DNA from: Helochares maculicollis
Lineage: Eukaryota; Arthropoda; Insecta; Coleoptera; Hydrophilidae
Assembly: GCA_033557835.1 (NCBI GenBank)
Contig: JAWQRO010000445.1
Coordinates: 1 to 38,939 of the forward strand
DNA length: 38,939 nt
Direction: 5' to 3'
Under the pieces are notes generated by a model that was not told the origin of the DNA, searched no databases, and saw only the letters and a list, made by a program, of their open reading frames with translations. The position numbers and the translations under genes are program-made. Positions 1-10,224 of the stretch are shown here, piece after piece. The first letter of the stretch is position 1, and each line of letters opens with the position of its first letter.

Positions 1-2460
1 ATATATGTACTAAAACGACAAGTACATACTTATTTCAGAAACGGTTATAAACATGCGATCTAAACTTGCGCCTACAAAACTCTCTGGTGGATAATAACGC
101 TCCCTAAATAATTAATTGTTACCCTGCCAAGAAATCTTAAATTACTTACGTCATAGCCAAGTCCTGCCAAGATGAAATTTGTTTTTAAAAGGTTTACGGT
201 CTTTTTATTTATGGGACAGAACCACGTCTCTTGCTAACCTTCAACTCCCCGTTTATACTACGTTGGGTCTACTTGCATTATACCGTTCCATTGTTGCATG
301 GCGACTTACGCTATTCCATCCCCATTTACCCATCTAGCTCCTCTTCTTTGCTTTTCCTAAATTTCTTCAATTATATTCTTTCCCCTGTTGCAACTTAATC
401 CGCTTATTATGTTTACCGATTTCATTGTTGTCCATTTACCAACTTGCTTATATCAATCTTCATTTTTCTCTTTGTTGTGTTTACATCTTCATTATATCGT
501 TCCCCCACCTTCGCAGTGCCATTTGTTTGTCTTCATTATATTGTTTCTTTATGCCGTGTTGGTTTTTCTCCATAGCGTTTTTTCATCACCCCTGCCGCTT
601 CTTCACTGCCATTTTTGAGAGGTTATGTCTCTAGAGGTAGACAAAATAAGTGTTTTTGTGATTTTTTCAGGAATACTCTAAAGTTTTTGTTTACAAAGGC
701 ATTTAACATGGTGGTTGGCAGTGTTTCTCAGAAGAGCTCTTGCTCTATTGGAATGGTCAGCGGCTGCAAATTTAGATTACGATGAGTGACTACTTTTTAT
801 TGTACGTAACAATAGCTAACAAATTTTTTTGGTATATTGATTTTAGCGTTTTGCCATTAGCATTCACCTGGTGCCTCAAACTCGTAACATTTCAGCGGTC
901 ACCTTCCAGACACATTCGGTATCTTGTCATATACACTTGTCTTTTTGCACCTTTTTGAGCACAATACACTATCACTAATTATAAAATCAACATTCACATT
1001 ACAAAAAAGTACTATTATTGATAAAAACAAATGTTTTTCAAATAGCGTTCTTCCCGGCTGTTTGACTGTACGAAACTAGCTTAACCCAACGTTTCTAAGA
1101 TTAAACAAGGCATTGTCTTAACATGTAGCAAATAGCTTCAAAAACTCGTCAATTAACGGCATTCATTCCGGCTATAAGAGGCTCGCTGCCTACCTGTCAG
1201 CCATGTACTATTTTGAAAAACAAGCACTTCCCAGTCATAATATTTCGAGATATCATGTTTGAAGACCTAAGGGACCATTTAAACCAATAAAAAATGGATA
1301 TTTTGAAAATCCTTAAGTGGTCTAATATCCCTTCACATATCGTTCCTTCATCAATTTACCATCGCTCCAGTGACTTAATCTATGTGTTGTTCACGTATCA
1401 GTGCTTCGCTTCTATATCTTTATATTGTGTTTCTTCTTCGTATCTTTTCTTCATTTTAATTCCTCGATATCTTCATTCTCTCATTTCTTTATCATCATTT
1501 TAATTTCTTTATGCATGCTAATCTCTCGCAAAAAACAGTTTCGCTGATACATTAGGTCGAATATGTTTATATTGCTGATCTATCTTTTTACATTCTCGTA
1601 TAAAAATTAAAATAATAGCAAATTTTTGTGTTAAGAGCACGCGACGTGCACATCATCATAAAACACATATTTTTTCCTTGATAATTCTATTATTTAATTC
1701 AATAATCCTATTGCTTCGAGATATCAAAGATGCTTTTCTTCGCTATTCGAGATACGTTCAGAAATGAGTACGCTTAAAACTTTGTAAGCTTCTGCTTTTT
1801 CAAGCGAAGCGAATTTTGAAGCTTTGTTGGTTTTGTTTAACCTATCTGTAATGTTCATCTTTCGTTCCTATATTTTCAGCTTGAGGTTGATGCAGTCTGT
1901 TGTTTTATCTTCATGTTTTGGTTTCGGCGTTCTGCATTTTATATTCTGTCTGAGGTTGTTTTATCTTCGTTATCTATCTTCTTCATATCCATCCAGTAGT
2001 TTCTTCATCTTATCTATGTCGTGGTTTTGTCAGTGTTGCTTTTCCTTAGCAGTTTTCGTTTTTGATTGCTGTATTTGTGACTTGATCTTCCAGGCTATGC
2101 GTTTTCCGTCGTCTTGTCCGTCGTTTTTCTTTATTATCCTGTATTCATATTGTTCATGTGCGAGACTTCTATATTTTCCATCGTAATTTTCTTACATGTC
2201 GTTACGAGCACCTTGGGTAAAAATCCGATACCAGTGTGGAAATGGTTTAAATTCATTCGCCTTTCTTGCAACTTTTAATTTCTTTTTCGTACTGCCTCGT
2301 TAGCTGGTCTTACAGCATACCTCATCCTACTACTCTCCGTTTTCAGTCCATTTATATTACATCTCCTGCTCCCCATCATCGTCTTACTTCAATTCGCTCT
2401 GGTCTACTCCCCTTCCCCCCATCCCTTAAATTTAAAGAGATTTGGCCTTCTTGTTGTTAA
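1..2460. other. Non-coding AT-rich block with pyrimidine-rich tracts
   Basis: No gene is supported. Three sub-tracts on the plus strand (about 300-640, 1320-1515 and 1820-2200) are rich in T and C and repeat words such as CTTCATTATAT and TTTATCTTCGT. They give open frames of up to 120 codons made almost only of F, L, S, C and Y, which is expected from pyrimidine-rich DNA and has no domain signature. The tracts may be decayed copies of one simple repeat, but no fixed period is visible. The rest (641-1320, 1516-1820, 2201-2460) shows nothing recognisable. Confidence 0.6.
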
Positions 2461-3047
2461 CTAAGATTTGACGTATGAATCTTTAAAAAAAGGAGAAAGA
2501 GGGCGAGGACAAAGCAAGCGAACCTTTTTCAATATTTATTAGCGTAGATACATCGTTATACCCTCTTCAAAGGGCGCATTAATGATGTTACATTCTCTAC
2601 ATTACCTATGGAAGTTCTTATATAAAAAGGAACTTTTACTGTCAGAGTTTTACCTTTTTTAATTAATTATTCTCGAGGGGGCGTCTGCTAATTGTGGAAG
2701 ATCTATTTGCTTGTGCGAGGGTGCAGCAGTCATGTGAGTGTACATCTTTTATTCTACCTAACGTCTTTGATACGAGTGTACATCTTTAATGAGTGCAATT
2801 ATTTATGTCAGTGCAAAGTTTTATGCGATTTTACAGTCTTCGCCAACAGAAAAGGAATACTCACAAGGAACATTTTGTTTCGTTTAATTGTCTGGAAAGT
2901 CTTGAAGTTAAAAAAAAATTTACATATGTTGAGGAATGTGCTTTTTAAGTCACGCTTGGCCCTTTCATGAAATATCTTAAAAGAACCTTGCATTTTCTAG
3001 AATATTTTCATTATCGTTTTTCTGAGCGTCAAGAATCTATACAATAA
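2461..3047. other. Unassigned non-coding stretch
   Basis: No gene seen. A TATATAAAAAGG sequence at about 2619-2630 is followed by TCAGAGT at 2642. This resembles a TATA box and initiator, but the spacing is slightly short and no coding sequence follows, so it is not called as a promoter. TTAATTAATTA occurs near 2660. Confidence 0.4.
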
Positions 3048-3180
3048 TAAGTTTTCTGGCAAAATTTAGATTTTTGGCCAAATTAACATTTTCAACAAAA
3101 TTATGTTTTTTGAATAAATGGTTTCTACCAAAATTGAGTAAAGCCACTAAATCCAACAAAATAATTGATTCCAGATTGTA
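3048..3180 (+). repeat. Degenerate short-unit tandem tract
   Basis: The words TTCTGGCAAAATTTAGATT, TTTGGCCAAATTAACATT, TTCAACAAAATTATG and CCAACAAAATAATTGATT follow each other at intervals of roughly 18-25 bases. This suggests a decayed minisatellite with a unit close to TTTnnCnAAAATTnAGATT. Copies are poorly conserved, so unit length and borders are approximate. Confidence 0.45.
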
Positions 3181-3513
3181 ACGGACAGCAAATTAAAAAT
3201 GTTAAGTGTTACTTCATTCAGGAGAAGCCTACCATATGAACCAGTCCGTACAGTGGACTTCGTATATTTCTCTGCAACACAAGCTTTAGAAACGGTACTG
3301 ATTAGAGTCTAATCATTGAAGCTCCCAAATTAATCGTACGGACTAAATTTGTATCGAACGACCATTTCATTGGTAAAGCGACCCTCCCAACCCGAAATTT
3401 GATCTGAGTTGCCTTGGACCCCGATCTCTTATCTGTACAAACAACGAATCGCAACGCATGATCACGCTCTTGTCTCATCGATTCCACTTGTCAATGTAAA
3501 CCTAAGTTTTTAA

Positions 3514-3798
3514 TTAATCACTAATAAATATTGACATAAGACCCTTCCGTCGACCAGGTGTTTGGTTAGTTGCACCAGGCCAGAGATTGCAGATTACTGG
3601 GGCCCGCGAGAAAAGCACCGGGTAAACAGGGCGTTTAGCTGGAGGGAGATTGCCGTCTTTACACCATTCAGTAATACATGCGAGATTTATGGGAAACTCC
3701 AGATTTTCTAATAATGATGCACGAGCTCGTTCGAACTTATCTATTCGGTCTTTAGATGATTTACACCCTATCTTGATATAAGCTTGCCGGAATTTAAA
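3514..3798 (-). other. GC-richer stop-free segment, unrecognised
   Basis: Minus-strand codons between a stop at 3799-3801 and a stop at 3514-3516 are open for 94 triplets. The middle (about 3545-3660) is clearly richer in G and C than its surroundings. The predicted peptide has a charged first half and a proline-rich second half (for example LPPAKRPVYPVLFSRAP), and its only methionine lies near the C-terminal end. I recognise no family. The opposite strand is also open for about 58 triplets, as expected from the lower AT content. It could be an exon fragment, an old transposon piece or a chance open frame in a conserved non-coding block. I favour the last. Confidence 0.2.
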
Positions 3799-3801
3799 TT
3801 A

Positions 3802-4329
3802 AATTGGGAATTATTGTCAGCAGATGGATGGGTATTTGCTGGATGTTTTTTCTGGAATAGATTTATAGCCTTCTTTGTTTTTTTTTTTGCTGAAGGTTAG
3901 ATTGGAGTTGCTTCGCAATTGTTCGAAAGACGGAGGCGAGTGCGGCGCACCCCTTTTTTAATGTTAATACAGCGACGTAATAACAGAAGCAGAACGCGGA
4001 GATATCTTGGTATATAAAAAATATTCATGGAATCTCCTCTGAATAATTACATTCCGAACACGTCATCGAAAAAACATCTCCGATATAATTATCTCTGATA
4101 TTCCTCTGTGCAGATGAGATCCACGGCACTAGGGAAATATTTAAATTAGCGCTACCTAATATAATTTTGATGAAAAAGAGAGTTTTTGAAGCCGGATTTT
4201 GCCGACAAACTGCATTGTATTAGACTGTGTTTCTAAAACTAAGTTACGGGCTTTATCAAGAAGTGCAGTTAAGAACCTACATTGTACCATCCGAAAACTC
4301 TTCAGCTTTTATGAGAATATCATATTTAC
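3802..4329. other. Non-coding stretch, nothing recognised
   Basis: AT-rich DNA with a T-run near 3880. No open frame, repeat array or RNA signature stands out. Confidence 0.5.
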
Positions 4330-4520
4330 TACATTGTATTCCAAATTCTGAATTGTAGGCTTTCTCTTAGACTTTGTAAAAATCTTATATTTAGTCAAAA
4401 CCCTAGATTTTGTTAGAAGCTCAGAAGACTCGGAAGACCGTATTTTGCCAGGAAGTTAGATTTGTTAGAAACTCAAACACCGTTTGCAGTTGAGATTTTG
4501 TCAAAATATCAGATTTCGAA
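4330..4520 (+). repeat. Degenerate tandem tract, AGATTTTGTTAGAAGCTCA type
   Basis: Related words recur at about 20-30 base intervals: TAGATTTTGTTAGAAGCTCA near 4405, TAGATTTGTTAGAAACTCA near 4457 and GAGATTTTGTCAAAATATCA near 4493. Earlier, weaker copies may extend back to about 4180. The same kind of unit (AAGATTTTGTCGAAAACCTG) reappears at 15690-15850, so both tracts may derive from one family. Confidence 0.5.
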
Positions 4521-5164
4521 CAAATCCTTCGACCAAAACAAAAAAATTGTCTTCGAATTCAAGCTTGAATCGATATGAGAGCCATGAGCTGATTTATTTA
4601 GTATTGGAATGCCTGTTCGGTTTTTGGTTGGATTTTCGTCCACAGTTTGATTATGAACTTCAAGGCAGAATCCAATCTTAACCCAAACCCAATTCCAATC
4701 CAGATTGCAGGATAGGAGTAAGCAAATTCGGCGCCCGAGGCTTCTCGTTTTCCCCAAGTATTATTTTTGTTGCGCGGGAGAAGCCAGTGGGGATCTTTAA
4801 GTAATAAAGCGAGCAAATAAATTGTTTATTTTTACCGGGCGGCTTCAATTTCACATTCTAGACGCAGCCTACTCCGAATTAATCAAGTCTAATTTGGAGT
4901 TCTCATTCGGTTCATTACTCTACAACTTATAAAACTGAATACTTAGGTACGGCTAAATGCAAAAACATAAATTCCTGCATTTAACTTGCCCGCTTCCATT
5001 AACTAAACGCACCTACTGCTTTATTTATTATCTTAGTTGCAGCTCCCTTCCTAAAAAGATAGTTTTTGAACGCCTCGAACCGCAGAAGGCTTGGGAACGC
5101 GCAAAACTTTCAACTGTAGAAGGGTCTGCAATGCAGGCGGTATCGCTAAAAGTTTTTAATTGTC
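4521..5164. other. Non-coding stretch
   Basis: Short open frames occur on both strands around 4509-4816 and 4957-5169. They overlap each other, have no domain signature and look like chance. No repeat or RNA gene seen. Confidence 0.5.
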
Positions 5165-5650
5165 GTTGATTTTAAATTTCCGGTGATTTCAAAACTGTTG
5201 GGGATTTGAATTACTGAAGAAGTTGAATTGCAGAAGTCTTTAAGCAGCAGGATTTGTATTGCTGACCGTCTTGAATTGTTGGTTTATTTATACTACGATT
5301 CAACAGTTTCAACGAGATTCTTGTAAGGAAAGTTTATTTTCAAAGACTTGAACACGATTTTAGCTCGGCAAAACACTTTGAATCTGCATAGAATTTGGAG
5401 CGTAGATTACTTTCAGATTTGAAATTGCCGAATCTTTACGCTAACCCAATAGTTTTAAGCAGAGAAAGCTTTAAATTGCAAAGACTATGAATAATAGTTT
5501 GAAGCGCAGACGGGTTTGAAAGTTATTAATAATAGATTTGAAACTTCGAAAGTTTTTGAATCGAGACTAATTTTGATGATTTAAAACTGCAGAATGCTTG
5601 TGAATGACAAATGAGTTTCAATTGTTGGTGGGACTAGAGCTGTAAAGTAC
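5165..5650 (+). repeat. Degenerate tandem tract, TTTGAATTGCAGAAG type
   Basis: Words such as GATTTGAATTACTGAAGAAG, TTGAATTGCAGAAGTCTTT, GATTTGTATTGCTGACCGTC, TTTAAATTGCAAAGACT, AGTTTGAAGCGCAGACG and TTTAAAACTGCAGAATGC recur at intervals of roughly 20-28 bases over almost 500 bases. This is a heavily decayed minisatellite. Copy number cannot be fixed by eye. Confidence 0.55.
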
Positions 5651-5687
5651 AGACATTTCATATGCCCTTGCAGTGCCCGTTTTAAAT

Positions 5688-5724
5688 AATATTGAGTAAA
5701 AACTCTGGAGTGCCACTCAATATT
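5688..5724. repeat. Perfect 10-bp inverted repeat
   Basis: AATATTGAGT at 5688-5697 is the exact reverse complement of ACTCAATATT at 5715-5724, with a 17-base spacer containing CTGGAGTGCC. A sequence like the spacer and right arm (CTGGAGTGTCACCACTCA) recurs at 12618, so this may be the hairpin end of a small dispersed element rather than a stand-alone structure. Confidence 0.5.
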
Positions 5725-5814
5725 TTCGTATACATACGGATACAAATGTATTAACGGATTTATATAATTGGATAATTAAATCATTTTCATGTTTTACAAT
5801 TCTTTTAATATTTT

Positions 5815-5870
5815 TAGGAGAGGGATGAGCGAGCGAACCGAGCGAATTCCGAGTATGCGAAGCAAAAGCG
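5815..5870 (+). repeat. Copy of the GCGAAGCGAGCGAATTC dispersed family
   Basis: GAGGGATGAGCGAGCG begins at 5820 and is followed by AGCGAATTCCGAGTATGCG. The order GAGGGATG(A/G)(A/G)CGAGCGAA, then GCGAATTCCGA, then GCGAAGC is shared with the copy at 20547-20590. Its first part is shared with the copies near 15891, 16234 and 16485. The borders of this copy are not visible. Confidence 0.6.
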
Positions 5871-7039
5871 TCTTCGTTTCATAAAGCCTTTGCTACTTAA
5901 TTTTGTTGATGGTCGTAATACTTCCCGTTTTCTTCACTTGGAAATAGCTGAAGTGCATGTACAAAGCCTTACTATTCTTTAACTAATTAAGAGCATCAAG
6001 GTACACAGCGGTGCATTATGCATCGGTAATTAACGAATATTTGTAAAATAATTCGTCCAAAACATAATATAATTCTTGAACGTTGTTGGCGTAAAATTTA
6101 GCAGCTGTTAGCAATAAAATTACCCTATGCTTCCCAGATTCTGCAGCAATATGACGCAATGTTGCAATGTAGCCGTTCATAACTGTTGTCTTTAAAGGGT
6201 TAATTTTGTTATATAATTTTATCTCAGTTCATTTGTTACATGGTACTGACGAGCATTATAGCAATACTTGGATGTTTTACACTTAGCCTGCTAACGAACT
6301 CATAAGTTCTTTTAACTATGTAATTAGGCAAACAGCCTGTGCAAAATCCTAACGAATCAGAAATAAACTCTAAACATATTTTCATCAATAACGAGATCTG
6401 ACCCAGTGCCAGTGTAGCACCTTAACTTTAACCTAATATGCTTTTGTAAAAAGCACGCCATATTTGTCGAGTAGCATCTCAATCAATCGTACAACTGAGC
6501 CCAAAAATGTCTGATTAATTAATTGTCAGCATTATGTAACCAGTAGTAGGGCATTGAATGCCATTCAGACGTTCCCTTCCATTTGATGAAACAACCTTAA
6601 GCAAACGAGAAATAATAATTGATAGGTTTCTGTTGGAAGGCAAATCGAATAGCTATTTTATATCCCGGACAGCTATTGTTTACTTTCTCCTCGGAGTGAA
6701 ATAGCGCGGAATACACCTTTCCTCTTTGTGGCGCAATATGTTAACCTGCATGACATATGTTATTCCGTTTACTCCATTTTGACCTAAATCCCGCGATCGC
6801 TCACTTTATAGCGCTGTTCTTTTTTTCTCCTATTCCGGTCGTGACCAAATCGCGTCCTGCGATTCAACGCATCTTGTTATTCTAAGCCGGCTCCAAATTT
6901 AAACTTCTAGCTATGCGAAGTTGCAACTTAAAGCCAACCGATATTCAAAATCAAAGAATATTCCAAATTTCTGCAGTCAGGCTCTCTATGGGCCATGTCT
7001 TGTGATGCGTCAATAGGTTTTGCAGTTTTAATCCCTTTC
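5871..7039. other. Unassigned non-coding stretch
   Basis: No open frame over 60 codons, no tandem array and no RNA gene signature on either strand. It includes a TTAATTAATTG near 6524. Confidence 0.5.
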
Positions 7040-7480
7040 GTTGATAACTTTTACTCAGTTGTGATTTTAAAATAGTTTGTGGTTTAAATAGTTTTGTAGA
7101 TCAAACATTTTTGAAGCTTTCTAAAATTCAAGGTCATTTGGGATTCAAAAATATTTTTCAAGCGTTCATATTTTTACAAAATGTATAAAAATTATGGGTT
7201 ATAGATTTCAAACCTTAATTTTTCCCCTCATTTGTGATTCAAAATTTGTTACAATGTTAGGATCTTCAAATCTTGTCAGGATTTAAAACTGCTCTGCTAT
7301 TTATTGCCTTCAAATCGTGTAGTAATTAAAATGTTCAAACTTTCTCATGCTTCAAACGTCTGCGTTTCCAATTGGTTTATAAAACATGAACCCTTATGCG
7401 GTTCCAATTTATTTATAATTAAAAAACCTTGTTCTTAGTTTCTAACCTTTTTATATTGATCAACAATCTTTGATAACCGT
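7040..7480. repeat. Degenerate tract with periodic TTCAAA words
   Basis: TTCAAA or TTCAAG words follow each other at about 20-35 base spacing (for example near 7126, 7144, 7208, 7241, 7266, 7309, 7335 and 7353), with intervening T-rich sequence. Read on the minus strand these become TTTGAA words, the mark of the tract at 5165-5650, so it may be an inverted relative of that tract. Decay is strong and the assignment is tentative. Confidence 0.35.
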
Positions 7481-9701
7481 GAAACTCTCTGCGACTCAAA
7501 AGCCTTTTGTACAACAGCAGCAATCGCGCACTGCAAGAGTTAAAGCAAAGCGATAGATCCAATTGCAAGAAAAACAATTATAAAACACTTTGGACAGTTG
7601 CATCAAATCAAGCGAATCAATTTCTGTTGGCCGAAACATCCCAATCGCCCACGAGTAAAATGAGTTAACCAGTTGGTTGCGTTGACACGTTAACGAGCCC
7701 ATTGCACTTAAACGAATTAACAACTGCATATTAAGAAATAATCTGGTGCGGTCTCGGATGCTAAAACAAAATTCTTGGTGATGTGTAGTTAGGCAACAGC
7801 TTGAATCAAAGCGATCTTATGTCGTCGACTAGCTTAAAAATGTTTTATGTACTCTGGTGCGCAGCTCACTTTTAATTTCGTCGTAAAAAGGGATAGTAAT
7901 AAAATAAAACAACAAATTGCAGGCGTGTATAGCGGGAGCTTTTTGTTTTCCTCGTTGCTCCTTACTTTATGTAATAAAACCTAAAAGTATAACCGTAAGG
8001 TTTTGGGAGTACACTTAACTTAATTGTATTTAAAAATTATAAAATGCTACCTGGAAATTAGGGCGCTTGCAAAAAGATGGGTAATGAATTTCCTCGCGCA
8101 ATAATATCGCAAGTGGGATTTTTCCCAAAGTACGATTTTTATTGGACCGTCCCGTTTGGATCATTAACGAATTGTGAGATCTCGCAATGGTGCAATTTAC
8201 CGATGCACAGGTCATTAGCAGTTCTCAGACGTTTAGAAAAACATATCAATTAACACTCGGGTTCTAATTATATAGGCGTTGCTGTATGAGTACGAGGACT
8301 TTCAACTGTCGACAGTTTCAACGATGAATGGTGAATGGGACAGGCGGGCTCTAATGTGGTTCGCAGGCGATATAAAATCGCGGGGAGCAAACACCTGAAA
8401 TATAAACGAGTAGTAGAAGTGTATGGGGCTAAAAACACAGGAATAAAGACGAGTTGTTATCTTAAGCTGGACGCACATGCGCGAATTTATTGGTTGGCGA
8501 ACCAATTAAAATTATGACGGAAACCTATTTAGAATCAGAAGTTATTCTAGCAATTCTTGCTTGGGATCGCAATTCCCGACAGGTATGCGCCCCGCCGTAT
8601 TAATTTATTAAACAGGTGCAACCCTCTTTAATTCGATAACCAATGAAACTGCCCTGAATTACAACAGGAAATATCCTAAATACATACAGAAATTCGCCCT
8701 CCTGGACGTGATTCATTCACGGGTTCGAGTAACGAGGTTTTGTATTTACACGCCGCTGATGGCCGTCGACACTTGAAATCACCTAGACCCAGACGAACGA
8801 GAAGGAGGGAGATACCATCGGAACATGCATCTGATAACCATAAATTATTCCACACAATATTTTACAAACCGAACCCTCAATAATTTGAGGCAATTACCGA
8901 AACGCGTTTGACACGAGATCTACCCTCAAAATGGTAGATATATGGCCATCAGAGGCAGAGCTCAGGCTCTCGCCGTGCTGTGAAATCAATCTTTAGCGGT
9001 ATCGTCGCAGAACAATAAACATTACCAAAAATTACCTGTTTTTGAACACAAAAGATCGCAAGCGCCTGGTTCCCACACGCATTTGCGCTCACCGACAATA
9101 AAAACGGTGGAAAACACATAATTAAAGCACAATTAAACGTGTCGGGACAAAACAAAAGCTACACTAATCGCACTTTCCTTGATTAATCATAGAAATCTGT
9201 AACGATTTTATTTCAGTACTTCTACTTCTAGTGTACTTTTGGCTCCTATTGATGCTACATTTTCACGTGATTCCGTTTCACCGATAATTACACCAAGACG
9301 CTGAGCATTATGACTAAATGTCAACTAGATTAAATTTTTTCATGACTAACTGCGTAAGCTAAGTTTATGCTTACGCCACAGAATATTCTGCGCCTATACG
9401 TCCATAAATGTGGAGGTATATTGATCGCCTGATTTCGTCGTAAACTTTATTCGTTTTTTATTAGCGGATGTCAATTTCTCTAACGTTTAGTGACGTTTAA
9501 CGTATGCGAACCAATTTTAGATATATAGTTGCGCGTAGATGGCCAAAAGCAAATGACTACTATATTTTCTTGCGGCCATTTTAACTCCGGCTCTTCCGGA
9601 TCACATTTCTATTTGTTGTCCTCGCCCTATTTTTCGGCCTTTATAATTTCTTGTTGCTCGTTTCGACTCTTATAAGATATACAGCTTCTCTTATATGAGT
9701 G

Positions 9702-9705
<4 letters not shown>
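7481..9705. other. Mostly unique non-coding DNA
   Basis: Open frames of 60-77 codons occur on both strands (for example 7496-7729 minus, 8335-8517 plus, 8949-9155 minus). None shows a domain signature or plausible splice context. The part from about 8560 to 9330 is somewhat richer in G and C than the surroundings and could hold regulatory sequence. GATATAAAATCG near 8369 is TATA-like only. Confidence 0.45.

Positions 9706-9755
<50 letters not shown>
9706..9755. repeat. (TA)25 microsatellite
   Basis: An uninterrupted run of TA dinucleotides, 50 bases. It lies about 410 bases before a second long TA run. Confidence 0.97.
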
Positions 9756-9756
<1 letters not shown>

Positions 9757-9932
9757 CCATTTTATTTATTTTTCCTTAAAAGAAAAGAAGTCCGGCCATT
9801 TTTTAAACATCCGCTTGATATATAAGGAGACGTTTTGTTTACTAGCGGTATCGGTATCTCATATACCATTGACGATAAAAATAAAATAATAGATACTTGT
9901 TAAATACTAAAAAAGTGCATTTTGATTAATTT

Positions 9933-9946
9933 TTGACCTAGGTCAA
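9933..9946. promoter_or_regulatory. Perfect palindrome of nuclear-receptor half sites
   Basis: TTGACCTAGGTCAA is a perfect 14-base palindrome made of TGACCT joined directly to AGGTCA, an everted repeat of the nuclear-receptor half site with no spacer. It is followed by GGGC, so TCAAGGGC only partly resembles the extended monomer site TCAAGGTCA. The pattern is seen directly; a function as a receptor binding site is inference, and no gene lies nearby in the window. Confidence 0.35.
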
Positions 9947-9988
9947 GGGCTGATAACTATTTTTTTTTGCTGAAAAAAATGTGTTATT

Positions 9989-10002
9989 TATATATATATA
10001 TA
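9989..10002. repeat. Short (TA)7 run
   Basis: TATATATATATATA, a minor repeat between the two long TA runs. Confidence 0.85.
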
Positions 10003-10166
10003 GAAAAGAGAAAATTTGTGTATAGAAACTTCTTTAAAAATGATCAAAGTTTTATAGAAATATCGATATTTTTCACATGCTACAAGTGACTAAAATTATT
10101 ATTTTACATTTTTTCAACGTTAAAAAAATCCATGATTTGAAGGAGATGTAAAAAAGGGTTTTATAA

Positions 10167-10168
<2 letters not shown>

Positions 10169-10224
<56 letters not shown>
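10169..10224. repeat. (TA)n microsatellite with one TG interruption
   Basis: TA dinucleotides run from 10169 to 10224, broken only by TG at 10211-10212. With the run at 9706-9755 this gives two long self-complementary tracts about 410 bases apart. Confidence 0.96.

Noticed and set aside
1824..2186. 120-codon open frame on the plus strand, hydrophobic and cysteine-rich
   Set aside because: It starts at TTG, is made almost only of F, L, S, C and Y, and lies in a pyrimidine-rich tract that also gives similar frames elsewhere. Composition explains it.
8720..8735. GGTTCGAGTAA as a second polymerase III B box
   Set aside because: It deviates from the consensus in its 3' half, and no tRNA-like structure or A-rich tail is present.
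9695..9889. Open frame encoding an alternating Y-I run
   Set aside because: This is only a translation of the TA microsatellite; the same holds for the minus frame at 10073-10273.
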